Source: Hyphomicrobiales bacterium
GTDB lineage: Bacteria; Pseudomonadota; Alphaproteobacteria; Rhizobiales; Beijerinckiaceae
Assembly (NCBI GenBank): GCA_930633495.1
Contig: CAKNFJ010000001.1
Span: forward strand, 4,239,001-4,303,000
Length of the DNA: 64,000 nucleotides
Direction: 5' to 3'
Shown here in pieces: positions 36,313-45,521 of the stretch (its first letter is position 1; the number at the start of each line of letters is the position of its first letter). Position numbers and translations under genes: made by a program. The notes under the pieces are model-generated. The model had not been told where the DNA came from. It worked only from the letters and a program-made list of their open reading frames with translations, and searched no databases.

Positions 36313-37065
36313 GTGACGAACACGGCTTCCGAAGACCACGGGCATATCCTGGTTGTGGATGACGATCCGCAGATCAGGCTGCTGGTCGCCCGTTTTCTCC
36401 AGCGCTACGGCTATCAGGTCACCGGGGCTCCGGACGGGCGCGTCATGATGGATGTCATGGCCCACTCCGCCATCGACCTGATCGTGCTCGACCTGATGCT
36501 GCCCGGTCGCTCCGGCATCGAGCTCTGCCGGGACGTCCGGGCGACCTCGCAGCTTCCGATCGTGATGTTGACGGCTCGCGGCGAAGAGAGCGACCGGATC
36601 ATGGGATTCGAAGGCGGGGCGGACGACTACGTCACCAAGCCCTTCAGTCCGGGCGAGCTGCTCGCCCGGATACGCGCCGTGCTGCGTCGGTCACGCGCCG
36701 CGCGCGGTCCGGCCGAAGCGAGTCCGAGCGAGGCGGTCAGCTTCGACGGTTGGCGCGTGGATCTGCGTCGGCGTGAACTGGTTTCGCCGAGCGGCACGTT
36801 GATCGATCTCTCGACCGGCGAGTTCGACCTGCTCGTTGCGTTCGTCGAGCACGCCAATCGCGTCCTGTCCCGGGAAGCGCTGATGCAGTTCGCCAAGGCC
36901 CGGACGAGCGGCGATCCCTTCGATCGCACGATCGACGTGCAGATCAGCCGCCTGCGGCGCAAGCTCGAGGCCGATGCCCGCGGGGGGCAGTTGATCAAGA
37001 CGGTGCGCGGCGCCGGCTACATCTTCACGTCCCAGGTCGATCGTCGGGAAGGACGAGTCTCTTGA
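36313..37065 (+). CDS. OmpR-family response regulator
   Basis: From the GTG at 36313 the product is 250 residues: a receiver domain (HILVVDDD, phosphorylated Asp about residue 60 in LIVLDLMLP, YVTKPF) and a winged-helix DNA-binding domain (GEFDLLVAFVEH, DVQISRLRRKLE). It is divergent from the lipoprotein-TolC-oxidase operon, which it probably controls as a CopR-like regulator. It overlaps the sensor gene by four bases. Confidence 0.9.
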   Translation: MTNTASEDHGHILVVDDDPQIRLLVARFLQRYGYQVTGAPDGRVMMDVMAHSAIDLIVLDLMLPGRSGIELCRDVRATSQLPIVMLTARGEESDRIMGFEGGADDYVTKPFSPGELLARIRAVLRRSRAARGPAEASPSEAVSFDGWRVDLRRRELVSPSGTLIDLSTGEFDLLVAFVEHANRVLSREALMQFAKARTSGDPFDRTIDVQISRLRRKLEADARGGQLIKTVRGAGYIFTSQVDRREGRVS

Positions 37066-38519
37066 GACGCCCGGCGAAATGGCTTTGGCCGGATACGGTC
37101 GCCAGCCGCGCCATCCTGATCCTGGTGGCGGCGCTGCTCGCCTTTCACCTGCTGGGCTATTGGGCCTATCGCGTCAGCGTGGAGAACCTCGCGACCCTCG
37201 GACAGGATCGCGGCCTGGCCGAGCGCATCGTCTCGATCAAACGGGTGATCGCAGGCCTTCCGGAGGCGCCGGACCGCGACCGCGTCGCCCACGATCTGTC
37301 GAGCGCAAGCTTGGAAGTGCATTGGAGCAAGGTCAGCCTGGTCCTCGGCAGCGCTCCGGGAACGGAGAGGACGCGAACGATGGAGGCGCGGCTCGAGACG
37401 CTCGCGCCCGAACTCGCCGCGGAATCCTTTAGGGTGGGTTTCGCCGACGACGGAGCGCTGGCAGCAGGCGAGGCGGACGCCTATCGGCACATGATGCTGG
37501 TTTCGGTGCGGCTCGATGACGGTTCCTGGGTGAATTTCTCCTCTTCCGCCCTCGGAGTGAACCAACATGCCGACTGGAGCGTCATCGCGGCGACGATCTG
37601 CTTCGGGGTCGGCATCGTCGTCGTCGCGCTGCTTCTGTTGCGCTGGGCGACGCGTCCTCTGAAGGATCTCGCCCTCGCGGCCGAGCGCTTCAGCCTGGAT
37701 CAGGCGCCGCAACCCCTCTCCGAGGGTGGCCCGGCCGAAGTGCGCCGTGCCGCCCGCGCCTTCAACACCATGCGGGAGCGGATCCAGCGCCTCGTAGCCG
37801 AGCGAATGCAAGCCATGGCCGCGGTGTCGCACGACCTGCGCACCCCGATCACCAGGCTTCGGCTTCGTTCGGAACTGCTTGACGATGAAGCCACGCGAGG
37901 CCTCATCGACGCGGATCTCGGCGAGATGGAAGCGATGATCGACTCGACGCTGGAATACCTTCGCGGTGGCGTTTCCAGCGAAGCCATCCGGTTGATCGAC
38001 CTCGCGTCGGTCATCGAGACGATCGTCGACGAGCATGTCGACCTGGGGCACGACGTCTCACTGGCGGGCATCACATCCGCCCCCGTCTCGGGGCGCTTTC
38101 TGTCCCTGAAACGGGCATTCTCGAACATCATCGGCAACGCGATCAAATACGGCGCGAAAGCCCAGGTCATGATCGCGGACATCGGCGATAGCCTCGTCAT
38201 CACCGTGGAGGATGAGGGCCCCGGAATCCCGGAGACCGATATGGAGCGGGTGTTCCATCCTTTCGTCAGGCTTGAGGAATCCCGGGGGCGCGAGACCGGC
38301 GGGACCGGCTTGGGGCTCACCATCGCGGCATCCGTGATCCGCACTCACGACGGGAAGATCGATCTGGCCAATCGAGCCTCCGGCGGCTTGCGCGTCATGA
38401 TCACCTTGCCGAAGGCCAAGCCCCACGGGGCGATCACGGCGAGATCGCCGAACTCCGTCGAGCTTGCGAAGCTCGGGGTCTCGGATCGAGCAGAGCGATC
38501 GCTGGCGGCCAAGAACTAG
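37062..38519 (+). CDS. Sensor histidine kinase, EnvZ-like
   Basis: The 485-residue kinase has two membrane helices (AILILVAALLAFHLLGYW and VIAATICFGVGIVVVALLLL) around a ~130-residue periplasmic domain, then HAMP, the His box (SHDLRTPITRLRLR, about residue 256) and the ATPase boxes NIIGNAIKYG, DEGPGIPE and GGTGLGL. The start is a TTG that overlaps the regulator stop (TTGA). It is a probable copper or envelope sensor by context. Confidence 0.9.
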   Translation: MRRPAKWLWPDTVASRAILILVAALLAFHLLGYWAYRVSVENLATLGQDRGLAERIVSIKRVIAGLPEAPDRDRVAHDLSSASLEVHWSKVSLVLGSAPGTERTRTMEARLETLAPELAAESFRVGFADDGALAAGEADAYRHMMLVSVRLDDGSWVNFSSSALGVNQHADWSVIAATICFGVGIVVVALLLLRWATRPLKDLALAAERFSLDQAPQPLSEGGPAEVRRAARAFNTMRERIQRLVAERMQAMAAVSHDLRTPITRLRLRSELLDDEATRGLIDADLGEMEAMIDSTLEYLRGGVSSEAIRLIDLASVIETIVDEHVDLGHDVSLAGITSAPVSGRFLSLKRAFSNIIGNAIKYGAKAQVMIADIGDSLVITVEDEGPGIPETDMERVFHPFVRLEESRGRETGGTGLGLTIAASVIRTHDGKIDLANRASGGLRVMITLPKAKPHGAITARSPNSVELAKLGVSDRAERSLAAKN

Positions 38520-38565
38520 GCAGCCTGATCGGGAAGGCCCCGCTGCCGCGATATCGCGGCGGGTC

Positions 38566-38596
38566 TTGACCTTGCCGTCGTGGGAGGGCGCACGGT
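38566..38596 (+). promoter_or_regulatory. MerR-type promoter upstream of a small open frame
   Basis: TTGACC (38566-38571) and CACGGT (38591-38596) are 19 bases apart, with a partial ACCTT/GGGAGG dyad. The -35 is the same as in the two copper promoters and the -10 is the same as in the mer promoter. The next ATG is 28 bases downstream. Confidence 0.6.
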
Positions 38597-38623
38597 TCCG
38601 GATCTTCAGCGAAAGAGGTCGCC

Positions 38624-38800
38624 ATGACCATCAAGAAGCGGAAGCTCGAAACAGTCGCCCTTGCCGCCCTGAAGCAGGCCATCGCGGAAAACAGGCCAGA
38701 TGTCGCAGAGTTGTTCTTGCAGGCTCTGGAGGTCCTGGCTTCGGCACCCGAGGCGTTCAGGGGACGGTCATCGTCACGATCGAACGGACGGCACCGTTGA
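38624..38800 (+). CDS. Small 58-residue open frame behind the MerR-type promoter
   Basis: The product begins MTIKKRKLETVALAALKQAI and is predicted helical for most of its length, ending in Ser-Arg-rich residues. AAGAGG lies eight bases before the ATG. I know no family. The promoter just upstream is the main reason for the call; the last ~15 residues could be a frame-shifted end of a longer ancestor. Confidence 0.4.
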   Translation: MTIKKRKLETVALAALKQAIAENRPDVAELFLQALEVLASAPEAFRGRSSSRSNGRHR

Positions 38801-39095
38801 TCCATCCGGCATCCTCCCACGCAGGGATCGATGCCGCCGTAATCCTCTTGCGGTGGAATGTCCGGAACGGCGTCGGTCCCTTGCCGAAGGTTGACCCGGG
38901 AGGGCTTGGGGGAGAGAGGTTCGCGATGATCGATTTCGAGATCGAAGCCGATGACATGGGGGCGCTTGGCGGCCTGGATGAACGAGATTCCGCGCGCGAT
39001 TCCCTGCCTCATGCGTGACCGCGAGCGCCAGGAAGTCGAAGGAGCACCGCCGGAGCCTGGTTTACATCAAGACGGCTTCATCATCACGGGGCGTC
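38801..39095. other. Intergenic stretch without a recognised gene
   Basis: About 300 bases of coding-like composition between the small open frame and the DUF305 gene. Frames are open on both strands but none has a start with a ribosome site or a recognisable domain. It may be a decayed gene. Confidence 0.35.
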
Positions 39096-39593
39096 CTACA
39101 GCCGACCTCTTATCGCCTCCATCTGCTGGATCTCCTCGCGTTGTGCCTTCGTGATCGCCTCGCACAACCTCCTCAGATCCGGATTGGCGAGCTTCGCCTC
39201 ACGACACATGAGGATCGCGCCGGAGTGATGCGGGATCATCGAGTCGACGAACTGGCGATCGTCGATCAGGGTCTGGCTTCGCGTTCCGTAAAACGATGCG
39301 ACGGTGAGAAACGCAAAGGCGACGTAGTGAATGGTGTTGGCACTCTTGTTCGGGAACATGCCCGGCATCGTCGCCAGCATGAGGATGCCCATCGGCGCCC
39401 ACATCGTGACCGCCATGTAGAACATGTTCAGATTGTTCCGGAAGTCGCGCCAGCCGTCGATCATCGAGAACATCACGACGTACATGACGATCAGACCGAG
39501 GATCATGTTCAGCCAGAACATCAGATAGGGCCTGCCATGCGAGCCTTGATCGGCTTGGGAAGGGTGTTCGTGGGCCTGATGATGCTGTTGCAT
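39096..39593 (-). CDS. DUF305 protein with N-terminal membrane anchor
   Basis: From the ATG at 39591-39593 the product is 165 residues: a His-rich start, hydrophobic segments (YLMFWLNMILGLIVMYVVMF and MLATMPGMF) and a ferritin-like DUF305 end with SMIPHHSGAILMCREA and EEIQQMEAI. DUF305 proteins are common in copper islands. The start two codons earlier is possible; GGAG spacing favours 39593. Confidence 0.8.
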   Translation of the reverse strand: MQQHHQAHEHPSQADQGSHGRPYLMFWLNMILGLIVMYVVMFSMIDGWRDFRNNLNMFYMAVTMWAPMGILMLATMPGMFPNKSANTIHYVAFAFLTVASFYGTRSQTLIDDRQFVDSMIPHHSGAILMCREAKLANPDLRRLCEAITKAQREEIQQMEAIRGRL

Positions 39594-39840
39594 AGTCATC
39601 TCCGCTCGCGCTTGCTGGTGAACCGGACCCATCAGCTTGACGATCATCGAGATCGCCGTGGCGGCCGTCATTAGGCTCTCGGTCAGCGAGACGAACCCCG
39701 AGCGGGCCTGGCTGGTAAGGCTACGCCGGAGGCGGGTTTTCGTTCCTACGGCCTGAGGTCGGACCCGCGACGACCGACTATGACAAAGTCTTGAAGCGCG
39801 GGGCCTTTCGCTGGCTCCGCCGCCATGGCAATGAAGCCTC

Positions 39841-40194
39841 ATGAAGCTTCGGCTCGTTGCGCACTGTCTGATACTGGCCCTGTTCGTCGCGGCCACCGTG
39901 CTGGCTGCCTTCGTCAGCCCGGCGACGGCCGGATTCGAGCGGGCCGATACGGTTGAAGTGGCGATGCCGATGGACGGCGCCATGCCGTGCTGTCCGACGG
40001 ATCACGACAAGGCCAAGGACTGCACGACCAACTGCCCGGCGTTGAGCTTCTGCCTGACCAAGTGCTTCGCCAGCGAGCCGACGTCGTTCGTCACGCTCGC
40101 CAGGGCGTTCGTCGCCGAACTCAGCCTGACCGGCGACGAGGCCACGCGTCAGTCTCGTCCGTTCGAGCCACCCGCGCGACCTCCACGAAGCTGA
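39841..40194 (+). CDS. Exported Cys-rich protein of the copper module
   Basis: The 117-residue product has a signal anchor (LILALFVAATVLAAFV) and a Cys cluster (AMPCCPTDHDKAKDCTTNCPALSFCLTKC), a likely metal-binding segment. Similar small proteins accompany copper clusters, but I cannot name a family. It precedes the truncated FixH-like gene by ~130 bases. Confidence 0.6.
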   Translation: MKLRLVAHCLILALFVAATVLAAFVSPATAGFERADTVEVAMPMDGAMPCCPTDHDKAKDCTTNCPALSFCLTKCFASEPTSFVTLARAFVAELSLTGDEATRQSRPFEPPARPPRS

Positions 40195-40322
40195 GGCATC
40201 GCCGGCGCGAACCGCGCTGGCTTCGTCCGCACGGGACTTCCGGGCGGACGGTGAGCCGTGGCCAACGCCACGTCCGAGGCTGTGCGCCTGTGCGGCAGCC
40301 TGATGCACTCAGGACTACGAAC

Positions 40323-40478
40323 ATGACCCTCATCAAGACGTTGCGCGTGCTTGCCGCAGCGCTTCCGCTCGCCGCCGTTTCGCTCCCGGCGCTCGCGGAC
40401 ATCAAGGATTACGAGTTCCGGCTCGTGCAGAACGAGATCAAACAGGGCAACGGCGTCGTCGTCGCCGTGACGCTCATC
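40323..40478 (+). pseudogene. FixH/YtkA-like exported protein, truncated by an IS21 element
   Basis: The frame begins with a signal peptide (LAAALPLAAVSLPALA) and the start of a FixH-like domain (DIKDYEFRLVQNEIKQGN, then VVVAVTLI). It is cut at the left end of the IS21-family element, whose first bases add Cys and a stop at 40482-40484. The rest of the domain is not found on the other side of the element, so the gene is lost rather than simply split. Confidence 0.75.
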
Positions 40479-40548
40479 TGTTGATTTCCGCCGAGAAGTG
40501 ACCCGGGGTTTCCACTGAGAAGTGACCCGCCCAGATGGTGTTTGTGGT

Positions 40549-41343
40549 TCAGGTTGCGGTCAAGTTTTTGGCTTTCTCCCTGGCTGGCTTGTCGGGTTTC
40601 GCGGAGCTGTTCTTGAAGCGGAAGCTGTCGTTTCCGGTTTCGATGATGTGGCAGTGGTGCGTGAGCCGATCGAGCAAGGCGGTGGTCATCTTGGCATCGC
40701 CGAAGACGGTGGCCCATTCGGAGAAGCTGAGATTGGTGGTGATGACGACGCTGGTGCGCTCGTAGAGCTTGCTCAGCAAGTGGAAGAGCAAGGCACCACC
40801 CGACGCGCTGAAGGGCAGGTATCCGAGCTCATCGAGGATGACGAGATCGGCGTAAGCGAGCCCGGCGGCCATCTGTCCAGCCTTGCCCCGGGCCTTTTCC
40901 TGCTCGAGGGCATTGACGAGTTCGACCGTGGAGAAGAAGCGGACCCGCTTGTGATGGTGCTCGATGGCCTGGACGCCGAGAGCCGTGGCGACGTGGGTCT
41001 TGCCGGTGCCCGGCCCTCCCACCAGGACGACGTTGTCGGCGTCCTGGAGGAACTCGCAACAATGCAGTTGGCGAACGAGCGCCTCGTTGATCTCACTGCT
41101 GGCGAAGTCGAAGCCGTTGAGGTCGCGATAGGCCGGGAAGCGCGCGGCCTTGAGTTGGTAGGCCGTTGATCGGACCTCTCTTTCGGCCATCTCCGCCTTC
41201 AGGAGTTGCGAGAGGATCGGCACGGCGGCCTCGAAGGCCGGCGATCCCTGCTCCGTCAGTTCGCCGACGGCCTGGGCCATGCCGTGCATCTTGAGGCTAC
41301 GCAGCATGATGGCGATGGCGCCGCTCGCAGGGTTATGACGCAT
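40549..41343 (-). CDS. istB: IS21-family helper ATPase IstB
   Basis: This 264-residue AAA+ transposition helper has Walker [10 protein letters not shown], Walker [12 protein letters not shown] and sensor 1 [10 protein letters not shown]. The start at 41341-41343 overlaps the istA end, as usual for the family. The protein is full length and appears intact. Confidence 0.93.
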   Translation of the reverse strand: MRHNPASGAIAIMLRSLKMHGMAQAVGELTEQGSPAFEAAVPILSQLLKAEMAEREVRSTAYQLKAARFPAYRDLNGFDFASSEINEALVRQLHCCEFLQDADNVVLVGGPGTGKTHVATALGVQAIEHHHKRVRFFSTVELVNALEQEKARGKAGQMAAGLAYADLVILDELGYLPFSASGGALLFHLLSKLYERTSVVITTNLSFSEWATVFGDAKMTTALLDRLTHHCHIIETGNDSFRFKNSSAKPDKPAREKAKNLTAT

Positions 41344-42862
41344 GGCGCACGTCCTCGGCTTGGCGCAGGGCGTCATAGCGTTCGACATTGGCGCGCGGCT
41401 CGGTGGTCAACGCAAGGACCGAAGGGGTGTCGACCGTCGGCGTGGTCAACGGCGTGCCGTCGACCAGCCGGTGAAGGAGGTTGATGATGTGGGTCTTGGT
41501 CGGCACGCCGGCCTTCAGGGCCAGTTCGACCGCCGTCAGCACGATGTGTTCGTCATGCTGCAGGACCAGAGCCAGGATCTCGACCACCTCCCGCTCGCCA
41601 CCCGGGCTCTTGAGCAGATGCTGCTGCAGGGATCGGAAGGCTGGCGGCATCTCGGCAAAGGGAGCACCGTTACGCAGAGCCCCGGGTTTGCGCTGGAGGA
41701 CCGCCAGATAATGTCGCCAGTCGTAGACTGTCCGGCTGAGACGATCATGCGAGCGGGTGAAGACCCGGCGATGTTCGCAGATCACCTGTCCCTCAGCGAC
41801 AATGAGGATGCGATCGGGATAGACGCGCAAGCTGACCGGGCGGTTCGCGAAGGACGCCGGCACGCTGTAACGATTGCGTTCCAGATGGACCAGGCAGGTT
41901 GGGGAGACGCGCTTGGCGTACTCGACGAAGCCATCGAAGGGGCGCGGCATCGCCATCAGGTGCCGGATCTCTTCAGTCCAGACATCGGCAACCGTTCCAG
42001 GTTGGGTGCCGTGCGCGGTCTGCGACCATAACTCCCGACACCGGGTCTCCAGCCAGTCGTTCAGTGCCTCCAGCGACGGGAAGTTCGGCAGAGGCTGCCA
42101 GAGTCGATGCCTGGCATCCTGGACGTTCTTCTCGATCTGCCCCTTCTCCCAGCCTGATGCCGGATTGCAGAACTCGGCTTCGAACAGGAAGTGGCTGACC
42201 ATGGCCGAGAAGCGGATATTGACCTGGCGGTCCTTGCCGCGGCCGACCTTGTCTACGGCCGTTTTCATATTGTCGTAAATGCCCCGCCGCGGCACGCCGC
42301 CCAGCGCCCGGAAGGCGTGGTTATGGGCGTCGAACAGCATCTCATGGGTCTGCAGCGGGTAGGCTCGCAGTGTGAAGGCGCGGCTGTAGGACAGCTTCAC
42401 ATGCGCCACCTGCAGCTTGGTGCGCTCGCCAGCGATGATCGCCCAGTCCTCCGACCAGTCGAACTGGAACGCTTCACCCGGCACAAAGGCCAGGGGGACG
42501 AAGGTGCCACGGCCGCTGGTCTGCTGCTCGCGCAGGCGGGCTGCCTTCCAGTCCCGGGCAAAGGCCGCGACCCGATTGTAGGAGCCCTCATAACCGAGCA
42601 AAATCAGATCGGCATGCAACTGGCGGACCGTGCGCTTGTGCTTGCGCGACTTGCCGCCTTCGATCCGAAGCATCGCCGAGAGCTTGTCGGCATAGGGATC
42701 GAGTTTGCTCGGCCGGTCGGGAACATGAAACCGGGGCTCGACGCTATCCGCACGCAGATACTTGCGAACCGTATTCCGCGAGAGCCCCGTGCGCCGGGAA
42801 ATCTCCCGGATCGAAAGATGATTCCGCCCATGCCAGCGGCGGATGACACTCAATAACTCCAT
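41333..42862 (-). CDS. istA: IS21-family transposase IstA
   Basis: The 509-residue transposase has an N-terminal helix-turn-helix ([21 protein letters not shown]) and an integrase-type DDE core ([46 protein letters not shown]). It starts at the ATG 42860-42862; further upstream codons are within the terminal region. It is intact. Confidence 0.93.
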   Translation of the reverse strand: MELLSVIRRWHGRNHLSIREISRRTGLSRNTVRKYLRADSVEPRFHVPDRPSKLDPYADKLSAMLRIEGGKSRKHKRTVRQLHADLILLGYEGSYNRVAAFARDWKAARLREQQTSGRGTFVPLAFVPGEAFQFDWSEDWAIIAGERTKLQVAHVKLSYSRAFTLRAYPLQTHEMLFDAHNHAFRALGGVPRRGIYDNMKTAVDKVGRGKDRQVNIRFSAMVSHFLFEAEFCNPASGWEKGQIEKNVQDARHRLWQPLPNFPSLEALNDWLETRCRELWSQTAHGTQPGTVADVWTEEIRHLMAMPRPFDGFVEYAKRVSPTCLVHLERNRYSVPASFANRPVSLRVYPDRILIVAEGQVICEHRRVFTRSHDRLSRTVYDWRHYLAVLQRKPGALRNGAPFAEMPPAFRSLQQHLLKSPGGEREVVEILALVLQHDEHIVLTAVELALKAGVPTKTHIINLLHRLVDGTPLTTPTVDTPSVLALTTEPRANVERYDALRQAEDVRHAS

Positions 42863-43021
42863 GTCGATCACTCCGAGGTCCCCCGCATAGCCCGCGTGAG
42901 ACGTGGTCAAAACATGGGTCAATTCTCGATGGAAAAATCCCCGCCTAACGGGTCAATTCTCGACGGAAATCAACACATTGATGCCAACCCTCATGTCGCC
43001 CTCTACCCCTTGCCGTCGCTA

Positions 43022-43089
43022 CATTTCGATATGTCGCTTGACATCGAAATGACAGGGGAGTCAATCATGTCGACAGTTATCGAAATGAC
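43022..43089. promoter_or_regulatory. ArsR-type operator region
   Basis: A perfect 9-bp inverted repeat CATTTCGAT (43022-43030) and ATCGAAATG (43043-43051) is followed by a further direct copy ATCGAAATGAC at 43079-43089. TTGACA (43038-43043) lies inside the first dyad and could be a -35. The arsC start is 13 bases beyond the last box. Binding by one of the ArsR proteins encoded downstream is likely. Confidence 0.6.
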
Positions 43090-43101
43090 GAGATGGTGAT
43101 C

Positions 43102-43620
43102 ATGGCTCGGGCTCCCCTCAACGTTCTCTTCGTCTGCACTGGCAACTCGGCCCGATCGATCATGGCCGAGGCGATCATCGGCCGGATCGCTCCCGGGAAG
43201 TTCAAGGGCTACAGCGCCGGCAGCGATCCCCGCGAAGAGATCAACCCGTTCGCGGCCCGGCTGCTCAAGTCGCTGAACTTCGACGTCACGCAATTCGAGC
43301 CGAAGAGCTGGGAGCAGTTTGCGAAGGTCGACGCGCCGCCCCTGGATTTCGTCTTCACGCTCTGCGACGACGCTGCGAACGAGCCTTGCCCGCACTGGCC
43401 GGGTCAGCCGATGAGCGCCCACTGGGGCTTGCCGGACCCTGCCGCATTCGTCGGCGAGGACGTCCAGAAGGCCCTTGCCTTCGCCGACGCCTACCGCATG
43501 CTGAACAACCGGATCTCGATCTTCAGCAACTTGCCGCTGGCCTCCCTCGAGCGGGTCGCCCTACAGCACCGGCTGGACGCGATCGGAACGGATCCCGGAA
43601 TGAAGGACGACGCAGCTTGA
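43102..43620 (+). CDS. arsC: Arsenate reductase, LMW phosphatase (thioredoxin-linked) type
   Basis: The 172-residue protein (ATG 43093 gives three more) has the P-loop VLFVCTGNSARSIMAEA and Asp-Pro (GLPDPAAF) of the low-molecular-weight phosphatase fold. A second Cys in FTLCDDAANEPCP fits the ArsC relay. It reduces As(V) to As(III). Its stop overlaps the TTG start of the ArsR-ArsC fusion. Confidence 0.88.
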   Translation: MARAPLNVLFVCTGNSARSIMAEAIIGRIAPGKFKGYSAGSDPREEINPFAARLLKSLNFDVTQFEPKSWEQFAKVDAPPLDFVFTLCDDAANEPCPHWPGQPMSAHWGLPDPAAFVGEDVQKALAFADAYRMLNNRISIFSNLPLASLERVALQHRLDAIGTDPGMKDDAA

Positions 43621-44498
43621 CTACCCGCCTCGAAGCCGCCAACGCCGTCGAGCTGCTGGGTGCGCTCGCCCAGCCCACACGGCTGGAGATCTTCCGGCTG
43701 TTGATGCGCTATCGGCCGCATGGCCTTGCGGCAGGCGATATCGGTCGGCTGCTGGCGGTTCAGCACAACACGCTGTCGACCCACCTTGCGGCGCTGGAGC
43801 AGGTCGGCCTGCTGGCGTCGCGCCGCGAGGGCCGCCACATCATCTTCGCGGCGGTGCCCGACCGAGCCGACGCCCTTCTCGGCTTCCTGTCGGAGGCGTG
43901 TTGCACGGAGCGCCCGTCTGTCTGCGGGAGCGAGGCCGCATCTTATCTCTCCCGCAGGGAGGCGGAGCCGACCGAGAAGCCCTGGCGGGTTCTCATCGTC
44001 TGCACTGGCAACTCCGCCCGGTCGATCATGGCGGAGGCGGTCATGAACCGCGAAGGCCTCGGCCGCATCCGAGCCTATTCGGCGGGAAGCCGCCCGCATG
44101 AGGAACCGCATCCGCAGGCGCTTCGGCTGCTTGCCGATCTGGGCTACGAGACAACCGATTTCCGATCGAAGTCCTGGGACGAATTCCTGGGCGCTGACGC
44201 CCCCCCGATCGACCTCGTCGTCACGGTCTGCGATTCCGCCGCGGAGGAGGAGTGCCCGTCGTTCCCGGGAGCGCCCTTGCGCGTCCACTGGGGACTGGAT
44301 GATCCGGCTCGTATCGGCGGGCCCGCCGAGGCGCAGCGTGCCGCCTTCCGTCAGAGTTATCGCGATCTGACCGCTCGGGTCACTGCCCTCGTAAACCTGC
44401 CGTTCGAGACCATGACGCTGGCCGAGCTGGCGCCTGCGCTCGAGGCCATTGGACGCATGGACGGGGCCACGCCCAAATCGCTCGCTCAGGCGGCCTGA
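43617..44498 (+). CDS. ArsR-ArsC fusion: regulator plus arsenate reductase
   Basis: The 293-residue protein has an ArsR winged helix at residues ~1-95 (LAQPTRLEIFRLLMRYRPHG, HNTLSTHLAALEQVGLL) and a Cys pair after it (SEACCTERPSVCG). A second LMW-type ArsC follows at ~125-280 (VLIVCTGNSARSIMAEAV, DLVVTVCDSAAEEECP). It is coupled by TTGA overlap to the preceding arsC. A single chain could sense As(III) and make it. The start at TTG is supported by coupling. Confidence 0.85.
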   Translation: MTTRLEAANAVELLGALAQPTRLEIFRLLMRYRPHGLAAGDIGRLLAVQHNTLSTHLAALEQVGLLASRREGRHIIFAAVPDRADALLGFLSEACCTERPSVCGSEAASYLSRREAEPTEKPWRVLIVCTGNSARSIMAEAVMNREGLGRIRAYSAGSRPHEEPHPQALRLLADLGYETTDFRSKSWDEFLGADAPPIDLVVTVCDSAAEEECPSFPGAPLRVHWGLDDPARIGGPAEAQRAAFRQSYRDLTARVTALVNLPFETMTLAELAPALEAIGRMDGATPKSLAQAA

Positions 44499-44609
44499 CC
44501 CTCCCAGAAGGCTCTCGCGCCCTTCTGTCCGACGACGGCGGCGCTGCGTGTCTCAGAAATCCGCGGTCAGACACTTGCATTCTACAAGGATAGTTGCAAT
44601 ATTGAATTC

Positions 44610-44957
44610 ATGAACGATGAACAGGCTGTCGCCTCCCTCTCAGCTCTTGCGCATGTCGACCGACTGGCGGCCTTCCGAATGCTGGTGAAAGCCGGACCTG
44701 ACGGGATGCCGTCAGGAGAGCTAGCGGAGCGTCTTGAGATCCCTCCGACACGGATGAGCTTCCATCTGGCGACGCTGGAGCGATCGGGTCTCGTCGCGTC
44801 GCGGCGTGATGGACGCCGGATCATCTACGCCGCGAGCTACGATGACATGCGGGGGCTCCTCGGCTTCATCACCGAGGACTGCTGCGGCGGCAATGTTGCC
44901 ATCTGTGGTGACCTCATGACGCTGGCCAACAAATCCTGCGTTTCGGCGACGTGCTGA
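44610..44957 (+). CDS. arsR: ArsR-family repressor
   Basis: The 115-residue winged-helix repressor has ALAHVDRLAAFRMLV and TRMSFHLATLERSGLV. The C-terminal Cys pair with a third Cys (EDCCGGNVAICGD) would bind As(III), as in the alpha-5 site of ArsR proteins with C-terminal cysteines. It has its own AT-rich upstream region with TTGCAT and GTTGCAATATTG, so it may be separately transcribed. Confidence 0.85.
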   Translation: MNDEQAVASLSALAHVDRLAAFRMLVKAGPDGMPSGELAERLEIPPTRMSFHLATLERSGLVASRRDGRRIIYAASYDDMRGLLGFITEDCCGGNVAICGDLMTLANKSCVSATC

Positions 44958-45107
44958 TGCGCCTCCTACGCGCGCCCTGACGCCGACAGGGCAAATACCA
45001 ACCGCAATCTAACCATCTCCGATGTGCCCCAAGCGCGCCTCGGTCCGTTGGCGTGGGTGCGGCCCACCTGCCGCGCGCATACGCCGTCATCACTTGGAAG
45101 GTCCACG

Positions 45108-45521
45108 ATGACCGTCACCATCTACCACAACCCCGCCTGTGGCACGTCACGCAACGCGTTGGCGATGATCCGCCTCTCCGGCGAAGAGCCGGTTGTCGTT
45201 GAGTATCTCAAGACGCCGCCGAAGCGGGAGACGCTGGTTTCCCTCCTAGCAGCGATGAAGCTCACGCCTCGCGATGTCCTTCGCCAGAAGGGGACGCCCT
45301 ATGCCGAACTTGGCCTCGAGGACGCGAGCCTCACGGACGAGGCGCTTCTGGATGCGATGATGGCACATCCCATCCTGATCAACCGGCCGATTGTCATCAC
45401 GGACAAGGGCGTCAGGCTATGCCGCCCATCCGAGGCGGTTCTCGAGTTGCTCGACCGACCGGTGGCGAGCTTCACCAAGGAAGACGGCGAGGTCGTGGGC
45501 GACGTAGGAGCAAGGTCATGA
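45108..45521 (+). CDS. arsC: Arsenate reductase, glutaredoxin-linked type
   Basis: This 137-residue ArsC of the E. coli type has [16 protein letters not shown] with the catalytic Cys and the Arg of the [15 protein letters not shown] block. It is the second arsenate reductase class in this cluster. It ends with an ATGA overlap to arsH. Confidence 0.9.
   Translation: MTVTIYHNPACGTSRNALAMIRLSGEEPVVVEYLKTPPKRETLVSLLAAMKLTPRDVLRQKGTPYAELGLEDASLTDEALLDAMMAHPILINRPIVITDKGVRLCRPSEAVLELLDRPVASFTKEDGEVVGDVGARS

Larger units (their letters stand above)
40479..42975. mobile_element. IS21-family insertion sequence
   Basis: The ends are inverted repeats starting TGTTGATTTCCG (left 40479, right end 42975 read on minus) with GAGAA(G/T)TGACCC repeated twice at each end. 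It contains istA and istB. The flanks show no clear target duplication (CATC against CATT), and the left gene does not continue on the right, so a deletion or rearrangement accompanied or followed insertion. Confidence 0.9.

Noticed and set aside
38434..39012. 192-codon minus-strand frame overlapping the kinase end and the small open frame
   Set aside because: It runs through the kinase gene in antisense and covers a MerR-type promoter; no family match.
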